Assembly (NCBI GenBank): GCA_037447655.1
Contig: JBBHKE010001940.1
Coordinates: 1 to 64,000 of the forward strand
Origin: Zygnema cylindricum
Lineage: Eukaryota; Streptophyta; Zygnematophyceae; Zygnematales; Zygnemataceae
Length of the DNA stretch: 64,000 bases
Direction of reading: 5' to 3'
Shown: in pieces, positions 49,098-60,400 of the stretch
Numbering within the stretch: the first letter of the stretch is position 1
Layout of the letters: the number at the start of each line of letters is the position of its first letter
Translations under genes and position numbers: made by a program
The notes under the pieces: generated by a model
Seen by the model: the letters and a program-made list of their open reading frames with translations, nothing else
Told to the model about the DNA's origin: nothing
Databases searched by the model: none

Positions 49098-51601
49098 CAT
49101 TCGATTTATGGGAGAGAGTTTCTTGTGTGTTGCTTTAACTTTTTCAAATGCGAGATAGCTTTTTTCACGTCATTAGACAAATCTTAGCTAGTTTTGTGTA
49201 TAGTCAGTTGCTGTTTATAGTCATCCATGTACATTATACCATAGTTCACGCTTTGTTTATGTAATGTATTTGTGTAATTGCTTCCACAATCGTTCTTGGT
49301 GTATAGCGTTTTTTTCTTTTTTTGGTATTTTTTTTGCAATTTTGTGTTAAATACTCGTCAACTTCATTGAGCAAGGTGGGTTTTTGTATCGCACAACAAA
49401 AATGTAGTAGTATCTCTTTTTCACATGGTGTGTCGGTGAAGGGGATTGTGTTTTGAAAAGGAAGTTGGGACATAATTCCCCAGACAAGGACGGTGTTCTC
49501 CTGATTCTCTTTGGCCTAAGTTGATTCGATTGGGTAGATTTTTTATTTTTTGGTGAAATTCATTGTACTTCTGTTCCACCTTATAAGGTATCTTTCACTT
49601 GAACCCAATCTGCGACACATCGATAAAATCAATATCTGAGACTATGTTAGTTAAATCAAAATTTGAGACACAAGAAACAAACAGGCAATAATTCTGCGTA
49701 CATTTGTCCCTTAAAGCCAATAACCAAAGAGGTTGGAGCAGAAAACATAAGAACCAGGAATGCATAAAGTAGATATAAAATTTAAAATGGAGTGGGCTTG
49801 TAATGTCGACAAAAAACAATTTAACAAGTTAGTGGACACTGAATCAGGCTTGTAGAAGATTCTTTGAGAGAATGAATTTTATGATCATTTCAAGTTGTAT
49901 AGGTTCGAGTGCCCACCATTGCTATAGCTTTCTAAAACTGGAGGTAAAGTGGAGGCTTTGTGCGATTATTTTGCAACGTATTTGTAATTTTTTTGAAACG
50001 CATGATAGTTCATTTATTAGAATATCCTCCCCTTAGAACTCAAACATTCCTTCAAGTACCTATGGCGCCACAAATTTGTGGTCTGCTCACGGGGTCTTGT
50101 GTGGCGGTTGGAGTTTGCTCCATCGTTGTGCCAATTGTACAATTGTGTTAACGGTTTGGTACAAAAGTGTACCGTTTGGTGACCCGCTTTGTCTACATTC
50201 ACCTGCACCACCATACCGCATTCGAAAGCAATGTTTTGTTAGGGGGCTCGAGCTATCTGCATTCACTGTTGTCCAGCATTCCAAAACCATAATTTTTCAG
50301 CTGTGAAACCTTGTCATTCTTGTAGTTTGCTGTTTTTTCAAACTTTTCTCGCTCGTCCTAAAAAAAAGCAAACTATTTCATTGCTTTTTCTGACGCTCCG
50401 TTCGTACCAAGGTGGCCTTTGGAGGAGGTGGTGAGGTTGTTGTCCACAGCATCCAGGCTTCGCTACATCACTATCCTAATTGTATAGTCCTTTAGGTCGA
50501 TGTTTTAATGTTTTTGTACTTGTGAATTGCGATGTTATTCTATCAGAGGTCATGGTAGCACCCTCTCTTGTTGTCCAAATATCCTACACCTGTGAGGCCT
50601 TCCATTTTTTGTCAGCAGCCTCTTGTTCTCAAGGACTCAGATCTTCAGGGAGGCCCTTTATTTATTTTGCTCGTGCAAGTGTACCTTGCGCTTCCATTAT
50701 AACTTTTCCTTCTTGCCTCTTTCCATCTGCTGTTGATGACATACACATAATTGGCCCTGGGGTTCATGTGGATCAGTTCGTTCATGATCCGGTCGTTCTG
50801 GCCTACTGTCATTTTTTAGTGTTTGGTTAAATATTATATTTCATTCGAGCCATCTAAATGTGCTGTTTAGTCACTTTTCACATTGCATTCTTCAGTCGAT
50901 GACGACGCCGTACATGAGTGGCTTTGTGGATCAGCCCATTCCAACCAACAGTTGTGTTAGAAAGCGACTCAACAATCTACGTGTCTTATTTGGTCACTTT
51001 CTTGGTGACTCGACATACCACAGTTACGACACAAAAGGCACCAGTAAGATGCATTATTAAGCCCAACGCGACCCCATGGACAAGTTCATTCTAATAGTGG
51101 TCGAGATGTTTGGTTGGTTGTCCATTAGTTTAAACAAGACCCACACTACTTAAGATTGACAATCATTTGAGAGGAATAGACTTTGGACGCCTCTACCTTA
51201 TATAATCAATTTGTTTGGTTTCTACCATTTTACATAACAAGGAGGCTCCCATCCTTCTTCGTCTGTTTATCCGATGATGGATCACTGTCGCGTTCCAAGA
51301 CTTCTCTCTAGCGTGCTCCTCTGAGCGTGGAGGATTTGTGAAATGAGTTCCCTTTTAGGGAGCTTATTATTTTACCGGTTGATACAATTACAATGAATAC
51401 TTAAACACACAAAACGAGATAAAAAAATAAGAGAATAGAAATGAATTTTTGGGTACACATAAAGAGTACTAGACTGACGAGATAGAACATGAAAAAGAAT
51501 GAAAAATAAAAATCTGATCAGCTTCAGAACAATAAAAAATAACCTTGCTGGTGATAATCACGCCTTAGTGTCAACCTATTCATGAATTTTGAGCTCTCTA
51601 A
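49098..51601. other. Convergent intergenic region with retroelement remnant
   Basis: The M41-like and FK genes end towards each other here. Apart from the reverse-transcriptase-like fragment at 50390-50830 I see no supported coding sequence. The short frames near 49960-50306 and 50860-51060 have no motif I know, though the latter may belong to the same remnant. Confidence 0.5.
50390..50830 (+). pseudogene. Decayed reverse-transcriptase fragment
   Basis: Two shifted frames give SDLQGGPLF-like and RPFIYFARASVPCASIITFPSCLFPSAVDDIHIIGPG sequences. The segment FPSCLFPS.VDDIHIIGP resembles the palm motif of reverse transcriptases found in retroelements of early-diverging plants and charophytes, with the paired aspartates near 50737-50742. 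Frames are interrupted and the rest of the domain is not recoverable, so this is a dead copy. The match is from memory of the motif and needs a search. Confidence 0.5.
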
Positions 51602-54600
51602 CTAGTAAATATATGGGAAAATTCTCCAAGGTACACGTTTACAATATTCAAGCCAAACCTCTTTATACTTTGCTCGACATCGAGCTTCATCCCTCCGTTC
51701 TCGCCATATCAAGAGAATGAAAAGGTAAGTAAAGTAAAAGTATGGGATGGGCGAGCTGCAGATATCGAACAAATCATTAAATCATTAGGAACTGACGGAA
51801 AAAAAAGGATATGTACATAGTTTTTTCAGCAGAACCTTTTGCTATTCCTTGAAATCAATAATAACTATTTAATTGCCTGATATGCATATTCATCAGATTT
51901 TTTCAAGCGAGACCTTCTGCTTTTTTCATGAAGTACAAGAGATGTATAGTCACTATTTAATTATGTCATATGCATATTTATAAGAACTGTCAAAAACATT
52001 GGCTGCTGACAGTAGGAAAACGCGTAGGAGAGCAGCTCTGGGTCTCTCTCCGTCGCTATCTCTGTCTACGTCCCCCTCTCTCTCCCCCTCCCTCTCTCTC
52101 TCCCCCTCTCCCTCTCTCCCTCTCTCTCTCTCTCCCTCGCCCTCTCTCTCTCCCCCTCTCCTTCTCCCTTTGCCATGGATAGAAAACTTGAAATTTTACA
52201 ACATTGAGATTGTCCACAAATAACAAAAATACAGAAAACAAACATCCAGCGCCCTCTAACAAGCATGAATAATTAACAAGTAAGACAGCCTTAAATTTTA
52301 ATGCAAGTCCCACATTCACGGTAAAACCAAACATATGACTAATAACGTGGATTGTGTTGGCAAGTTTACAACTGATTTACCACTGCTAATTCACACCAAA
52401 TACGGTATCATTCTCGCGAATTAGAAGCTCTCCAATTCAACTCATGTTTTGTTCTAAACACAAATCTTTGGTCCCCCTTCGAAAACCACTCAATGGACCT
52501 CATTGGACCTCATTCGTAAATATTGTGGACCACGCTAATTGTAGTAAGGAAACATACCTGAAGCCGCAAGGCAGGCTATAAGAGAGGGCGAGCATAAGAT
52601 CACCCATATAATTGGAATGGCGAGATATACCCCTGAAAGTTGACAAGATAAGGGTTTAGACGTAGAAAAAAAAAGCCTGTTAAAGAAAAAATGAGAACGT
52701 AATTGCTTCAGAATCGCCCCAGAGGAATCAAAGGGGGGCGGCCCACCAGTATCCCGAAACTAAAAGCCGACCTCCAACAAGTTGGGGAGGTTTTCCCCAA
52801 ATGGGTGTCTTAGGGCTATGCTTAAAAATGTGTTTTTGACGATTAGCCCCTCGAAAAACTGTGTATCTGCAGGAGATCACATGAAAGAGCCCACTAAAAA
52901 ACCATAAAATAGATCGCAAAGAAGACTCTTAACTTTAAACAGGCTTAATACACAAGGTAAGTGAAAGGAGAGAACTGAGTTTACCCGGCCAGAAAGAGGA
53001 TAATTACTGCAGTTGAAAAGAGCCATGAAAGTTCGACAGGATGTCTGAGAAGCCACCAGGCCTGTTCCATCAGACCGCCCCATCAACAATCGAAAAAGAG
53101 AGAATAAAAAAAAAAGAGGAATGATCCATAAGAACTAAAACTCCTTGAAAACTATCGATCTAGATAAGATTGTAAACTATCAACGATGGAAAAAGAGAGA
53201 ATAGAAAAAGAAAGGGGGGTCGTCTACAAAAACCAAAACATCCTCAAAAATCTTTCTTTTTACTGATAAGCTTGTAAAATTATCAACAATGGAATTAGAG
53301 GGAATAGAAAAAGAAAGAGGAATTATTCCTCAAAAACTATTTTTTTTATCTACTCATTAGCTAGTAAAGTTGTCAAACAATAGATGCGGACTATTTTCGA
53401 TAGATCCAGAAGGAGTTAGTTTGTCCTACGAAGATCTCACCTGAAGGGAAAACGTAAAGGGTATCCACACAAGGTCTCCCAACACAAGCATGAAGCCAAA
53501 ATTTTCCGCAATGATGTCCCACCTGTAAGCAAGGCTTTACTTAGTATTTGAAACAGAAGGGCTTTGGAGATAGAAAAAAGAGATAAAAGGATTGATACAA
53601 GAAGAGACATATAGAGAAAAAAGATAGAAGCAACAGAAGAACAAAAAGTATAGAAGAGAACACATTGCTAATTGCTTAACAGAAAAATGAGAAGGATGAC
53701 AAGAGCAGAGAATGACAACGAGAAATCTAAGTGGATAGGTTGACTAAGCCAAAAAATGAAATTTGAGAGGCCATATACTCACGTGGAGGTCATGTACTCC
53801 TCAAACCAGAAATAGTCAAGAACATAGACCTGAATCCTTTCCACCCACCATCATTCTGATACCATTGTTCATACCATTGTTTGTTGGTTACTTCCATACA
53901 CCAACCGGCCCAAAAACACAACCAAAACATGAGGTAAAAATAGTTCAGACAAATAGTTGAGAGGATCTTGTGCGAAAGGAAGCACTGTGAGTTGCTAAAA
54001 GACTGACCGCAGTAAAAGCTTGGTAAAGCCCCATGGGAAATGAGATGGTCCCTTGTTCCTCGAGTTGTTTTGCCGCAACAGAGAGATTGATAAGCAACCA
54101 GCCCATCATTCCCGGCCTTAGACAGAAAAACCTGTAACACAAAAAATCCCTTCATTCATTGCATGGCTCCATCTAGTGGATTTTCTATGTTTGCATGAGT
54201 ATATGAGCACAACATATTGCTTTCCTACTTGATTTCCTATGCTTCCTTTGATAAAGATTTCTCACTCTAATTCCTATGCTTCGTTCAACATAGTAGCACA
54301 ATATATTGCTTGTTCCTTAATTTCCTACGTTTTGTTTAATAGAGGAGAGAAATTTGCTTTTCAACTCCACTATCGGTGTTATATCTGATAAAGGAGCAGA
54401 ATCTATTTCTTTTCCACTTGATTTCCTAGGCTTTACTTTGATATTGAAACCCAAAATAATGCTTTTCCATTTTAATTCCTATGCTTTGTTCAATATAGAA
54501 GCACAATTTATTCCTTTCCTAATTGATTTCCTGTGTTTTCTTTAATGAAAGCGGAGCAAGCTTTTCCATTTGATTCCTTATGGTTTATATGAGCGCGACA

Positions 54601-56592
54601 TATTGCTTTGCCATCTATTAACTATGCTTTGACTCATATAAAAATACCAATATGTTGAATTTTCACTTGATTTCCTATGCTTTATTTGATACAAGAGTAC
54701 AATACATTGCCTTCCCACTTTATTTCAAATGTTTTACTGGATGCATGAGCACAGTAAACTATTTTCCCACTTGATTTCGGTCTTACTTGAGGTCCATGCC
54801 GAACAAGTTTGGGTTGAGTTGAACTCCAAACCACCTGCACTTGACGTTTACCAGCCAGAATTGGGGATAATTTTAATAATCAGTGAGAATCAAATGAAGA
54901 CCTATCCCCCACATGTTTTTTTCTCCTCCCAAACTCAATTTCCCCTATGCAGACTTGAATAATTCCCGTTTAAAATGGCCAATCGAAAGGTGAGTGCAAG
55001 ACTCTTACCTTTCGACTGAGATACTTCAATGAGAAGTTTCACAAACTGTGCACAGAGATAAACGAGTGGAGTTGCATACATGACACCCACTCTAATAAAG
55101 ATTCCCAGTGTACTTCATTATTTTAAGTTTTCCAAGCTTACCAGTCATGCGGAAAGTTCCCTGTCAAATGTGGACGCAAGGATGCTGAATTGCTTTTTGA
55201 ATACCGTCCTGTGAGGTATAAAATCGTCGATGTCTGGCCCGTCCACATACTTTCTTATATGGCAATCATCTTCCCCAACAAACACTTCATGAACAATGTG
55301 AAACAAAAGGCATCACATTTCCAACCTCACTCCACCACAACCAGAGTCCCAAGAACTAACAGAACAACTTGCTTCATCGGCTGAGTAATCTCCATGTGCA
55401 TTTCATACCAGTAGCGCAAAAGCAAGGGTTGTGGTGAAAATTTCTCCTCCCATGTCGGCTAGAGCCTGATTCAAACAAACACCGATACAAAACCGGATTA
55501 CTACTGAAAATAAAAAATTCCAAGGAAAGGATTGTACACGCGACCTCTTTTCTCTTGCTGAACTTTCAAACATTGTAAAAGGAACATTGTCTATGAAGAA
55601 ATAATCATTCTATCAAAGAGAAGTGGACAGGACTCGTTTCTGCAAACTCGTTAGTCAGCCAAATGATTGTTGACAGTTGTCAACTGATCATTTGAATTAG
55701 TCACTTCATAAGGAGTAAGTGTTTCTGATAAAAACATGTTAAGGTTCCCAATTAGAGTTTTATTCCATTACTATAATGTCGTTGATCAAACATTTCTTCA
55801 GGAGATGGAGAATGAGTTGTAGTGACAACAACTAAGCTCGCATTTAAAGTGAAAGAAACTCACCGTCGGAGAAAGTATGCCAAGACTTGTGGAGATCCAA
55901 AGCAGCAGAAGCAGTGAAAGCAGCACCGTAAAACCTGTAGAAAGAGGACTAGAAATAAAATTAGCATAAATGCAAAAGACAATCAACAAAATGTCTGCCA
56001 CGCAGGTCTCCCTCAGACTTCTCAGTAGTCGGCGCATAAGACCAAAATCCAGAGCATGACAGGCATTTATATTGCAAAGAGGTTGCCATTGACTTAATGT
56101 TGCAGAGAAAGGGAGGCACCATTGCAGTTGTAAATCATCTTTGTGCCATCCGAGAGCTTGACTCCTTCCACATATCTTGTAGGAAGGAGAGCTCCCAGAA
56201 TTGCCAATATTCCCATGTAGGCGATCAAAACAGCAAACTGCAAGCAATCAGATACACCTAAAGAATAAGAAAGGCGGCAAGAAATACAATAGAAACGGAA
56301 TGCAACTCAAGCAAATATAATTTACAAAAAAAATTACATCAACAGTTTTTCTCCGTAAATTCCATTCTGAAATCAGTTATCTTTCCCTCCAAGCTCAGTT
56401 TTGCCTTCTAAAACATCTCACGATCTGTCCAGCTCCGAATTTTATCTCATAACCAACCCTAAAAACCTTCTTTTACATTCTTACCAACCATGATTGAATA
56501 CTCGTTAAATAGTGTTGAATACTCACTGCAGGAGCCGAAGGAAGACCTGCTAAGGGGCAGCTCCCCTGGAGCCATGCCTGCAATAAATCCAT
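51602..56592 (-). CDS. FK: Sterol C14 reductase, FACKEL/ERG24 family
   Basis: Fourteen exons in transcript order: 56527-56592, 56120-56237, 55864-55934, 55409-55465, 55331-55355, 55142-55208, 54787-54834, 54008-54131, 53783-53829, 53441-53522, 52985-53061, 52747-52866, 52558-52632, 51602-51755; 376 residues, close to the plant enzyme (about 369). It reduces the C14-C15 double bond after C14 demethylation in sterol synthesis, in the ER membrane, using NADPH. Recognised stretches: [13 protein letters not shown] (about 49-61), [21 protein letters not shown] (about 122-142), [42 protein letters not shown] (about 206-234), [54 protein letters not shown] and the C-terminal [32 protein letters not shown]. 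The 25-nt exon 5 is inferred from phase and fit. Delta-7 reductases share the fold, but the N-terminal and RPGMMGW stretches favour C14. Confidence 0.94.
52055..52165. repeat. CTCTCC pyrimidine repeat in FK intron 13
   Basis: Imperfect TCTCTCCCCCTC array of about 110 bp, intronic, producing spurious open frames on both strands. Confidence 0.85.
54180..54760. repeat. Degenerate tandem array of about 60-bp units in FK intron 7
   Basis: Roughly nine diverged units share the order AGCACAATATATTGCTTTTC, ACTTGATTTCCTATGCTTT and GTTTGATATA. The array fills most of the intron between exons 7 and 8. Confidence 0.75.
54925..55100. repeat. Worn inverted-repeat element in FK intron 6
   Basis: The segment AAAATGGCCAATCGAAAGGTGAGTGCAAGACTCTTACCTTTCGACTGAGATA contains GAAAGGT/ACCTTTC inverted words and resembles 43650-43760 (AAAATGGCCAAGTTGCAAGGTGAAACTCTTACC). 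Outer ends are not certain. Confidence 0.5.
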
Positions 56593-57460
56593 GGCTGCCG
56601 TGCCTATTCCGCCGTGGTATCGGTCTAAAACTAAGGAGACCTCTAAACGTATTTCAGTCTTGAATTTTGACAAGGTTCACGGGGTATATAGACGACACGC
56701 TCATAGAAACAATGCAGTCATCCGCGAAATGCGGAAAGCGTATTTTGTGCTGTCCAGAATGACTTCTTTGTGTAACAATCTTTGCAGAAATTCCTACATT
56801 TACTTAATTACTAATGCAGGCATTGCATTGCAAGCTATCAACGGTGGCAATATTTAATTTAATTTTGAATAAAAGGTTTCATGTTCTCGCATTAATGTCT
56901 TTGTTGATTTGGCCGGGTGCCTGGGAGTTGGGAGTTGACATTTTGATGTTTCGGTATTTACAAATCGCAGGTTAGCGGCTCGATACGATTACTCGATCCT
57001 TCCGATATACCATTTTTTTACGCTTTTCATATCGATTACGATCCTGTCCTAGATAAATTATATAAAATCTGAACCGTAAATATTCAATCGTACGGTTCAT
57101 ATGCCAACATGGTAATATGCCATGTCGGTGACGGCTCCTGTCATTCCGTTATAGACAAGAAAAATAAATATGACATGTATCGGTATATCGCGATACAGCA
57201 TTTCCCTAAAACCAGCAGACTAGCGAAATCTTGAAAAACGGTTTTCAAAGCTCGATACGAGCTCGATACGATGTAGAGTGGAAGAGCAATTAGCTTTCCG
57301 TCATGATTTTTCTCCGAGCAAACAGACGGACGGAAACTGCGACTAAAATTTAAACTTTCCAGTGATGAATAAAAAAAGATGAAGTAGGAAAGCTGAAGAA
57401 AGTAAAGAAGAAAGAGCCATAACCACAACTAGCAAACCAGAAGCACAACTGGCACCAGCT
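56593..57460. promoter_or_regulatory. Divergent promoter region between FK and SEC20
   Basis: The genes start away from each other across 868 bp. Direct CTCGATACGA/GCTCGATACGAT repeats occur near 56980-57000 and 57250-57272. No other gene is supported. Confidence 0.6.
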
Positions 57461-60400
57461 ATGCCGTTTCCTTCTGTTCTCGAGGAACAGCTCGAGGCCT
57501 GCAGGAGCCTCATTCAGTCTGCTGCTGACGACATAAAGCGCATAAGTGGCGGAGGAGAGTTAGGGTTCCTGCAGCGTCTAAATGGCAGTGTGCAGGACAA
57601 ACTTCTGTCTCTCACAGCACTCTTACGGAAGCTAGACTTGGAGGTGGAGGCTGCTGACAGGTTCAACCCTGCCTTTGTTTCTCCAGTTCCTTATTTAGTT
57701 GAGGAAGTGTGTTGCAGATATATGTTCATCAGATGCATATTCTACGGTTAGTTTCTGTGTTGCAGGTTTTATCTTTAGTTGCTATTTTATCTTCTTTGAG
57801 GAAAAGCTATTTTCTTGGTGGAGAAGATGTTTGAAAGGTGTGCTTACTTTCTAGTGAAGGGAAAGTGCGTGGATGTACAAAGTCTACACTGCCAAACGTG
57901 TTGTGAAGGAATATGTGTGGAAAACTTGGAACATACGCTGATTCTTGAGAAATTTCTACTTTTGTGGTGCCGAACAGTATGCAAGAGAGCCAGGCACTTC
58001 AAGATGAGCTTCGGCAACTTAAGAATAATCATAATGCGTGAGAATCAAGACATTCCTATGTGCTTCATCATGTTAACCTTGTATTTAAAAAAAAAAAAAA
58101 AAAAAAAAAAAGGCGTCCTACACGTTTATTTTGTCAACTTCACCATTTTCAGACTGGATTTAAAATTCATAGTGCAAAGACAGGGAGTACATGTCTATTA
58201 ATAGTTATTTTTAATGCTTTTGTGTGTTTACTCCTTTACACTTCAAGACGAATGACATTCAATCGCCTAGTAATATGAAACATATTCAAATACTGCATTT
58301 GGCACCAGTTTATTGGACTAAGGTTTCCGTTTAACCTGTGAATTGTTGCAACCTGATTTTTTCATTTTAAAGACAATAGGGCTGCTCATGTAAGTTTGAC
58401 TTGGTCTACACCGAATAGACATTGGGCCCTTTTTTCACATAGTTAAGGTGTATTGTTAAATGTTATGCTTAGAAAACCATCTCAGTATTCACAATTGGAT
58501 ATGTGCCCTTTTTCATCTACTAAAGTGAGTGCATTTTCATGTGGGAGGATGCACAAATTCTTTAAAAAACTTTAATCCCTATTATGATTGCACTCGACAT
58601 AGCAACCCGCATTTATCCCATCTTGATCAGTGTGTCAGGCAATGCCAGAAGTCATTGTTGTCATGACATGGAATAAAGAAGATTGAAGAGGCTTGAACAT
58701 TGTGTCATGTCAAAACTAGAACTTGAAACTGCACCAAATTGACGTGGATACTAAACGCAGTTTTGTACATTTTTTGTATTTGATGCTGAGGTTCGCATAT
58801 CTGTCATAAATCTTAGAATTGTTAGGAAGCCCACTCAGAGTTGGTGCTTTTAGTTCCAGAACGTAACATTTAGCTGTTGCTATGTCCACTTTGTTTTTAA
58901 ACCTCAAATTTTTATGTTTTTAAGTCTTGGAATATTGTTGATGTTTTAGCTCTTGAAATGTCGAAGTACATATCATAACAGGAATGGCCGGTGACAATAA
59001 AATTTTTACTATACTCTGTCTGAAAGTTGTGGTTCTCTATGATTGCGGTTGTCCATTTTGCAATTTGTGGACAAGAATGTGGGTTCCCTTTTCCAGGTTG
59101 CGACCCCGCCTGCGGAGTGCAAACCTGCAGGCCAAACAACAGGCAGAAAAGGAAGCTCGCAAAGAGGTGAGCCACTATAAGCCCTTTTTTTGTAGTTGAT
59201 TTTGTTAAAAGCAAATAACCGGCATGGAGACAGGTCACAATTACTGGAATGCTTGCTTGTGTATATGGCGACAGAGCCAAACAGTCTGTAATTCACTTTT
59301 TGGCGGACTAAGTTCACTTGCAGGTTGGCTTATTAATTAAGGCTAGGTTCACGATTCTTGGTTGTTGCTGCTGGAATTATGTGTTGTTTTTGGAGCCATT
59401 TGATGTGTTAAACATCATTTATTGGGGTCGAATTTAAAAGTCTTTATTAGTTATTAATACATTTTTACCATTTTCACAGACCGCAGCTATCGCTGTAGCA
59501 GTTTATAGCACAGAAATTTATTGATTTGCTTTTGCCATTTTCACAGTTTACCACTACCAACTCTAGCAGCTTATAGGGTCAGGAATGGCCGATTGTTGAT
59601 GAGCACAGGTACAAACTGTCAACCAGTTCGGATCTGTGTTTGCACGGGACAGAGGGAGCTTTTGCTCGGTGGAGGTGAGGAGGCCACTCTTCGTCGGCGA
59701 AAGTTGCAGTAAGCAAGCATTTCCTTGAATCCAATGCCCAATCTGTTGTTTCACTATTGCTTTTTGACGCTTGGAGAGATTTAATATATGGATCACTCTC
59801 CTCCAATTGTCAAACCCTCTCTTCCCCATTTTTCTTTAGCTGTGCCTTGCGAGAGGGCTATCTCGGAATGGTTGAGACTACTACCATCTATCATCTACAC
59901 AGTCTACCACAATTAGTGTGGAGCACACTGTTTCTTTTATTTGAAATTTTGACCTCTGTACAATATTGAGTATTTCCCACACCAATTATTGAACTACACT
60001 TTAATAGTTCCTCCAGATTAGCATCTCCACCGCCATTAATGTTTGCGACGCTAAGTTTTCAACCACACTGAATTAGAACCCACTGACTATTTTAGACAGA
60101 GTTGTGCTTATCTTTGTGATAGACTGATGAGGGAAAGCTAGGGATTGTGAAGGACGCAGGCAGAAATGGCAGCAGCTGCTGAGGATGTGACAGACAGCTT
60201 TAGGCGATCCCGCCAGATTATGGCACAGGTAACCCCACGCCGTGTGAAGTAATTTCAGGGTTTCAAAAAACCCTCAAATCTTTTTTGGGAATTAAACGTA
60301 GCTACCTTCATCATTCATCGCCAAATGTTTGTTTGGAAGAAAAAAAAAACATTTCATTAGAAATATGACTTGGAGTGCCTGAACCTGTTTGATATGAATA

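Noticed and set aside
52056-52334. Arg/Glu/Gly-rich minus-strand frame
   Set aside because: It is a translation of the CTCTCC microsatellite within FK intron 13.
59579-59829. Minus-strand frames near the SEC20 exon with ERELLLGGGEE
   Set aside because: The plus-strand exon 59653-59708 fits SEC20 in phase; the minus frames are shadows.
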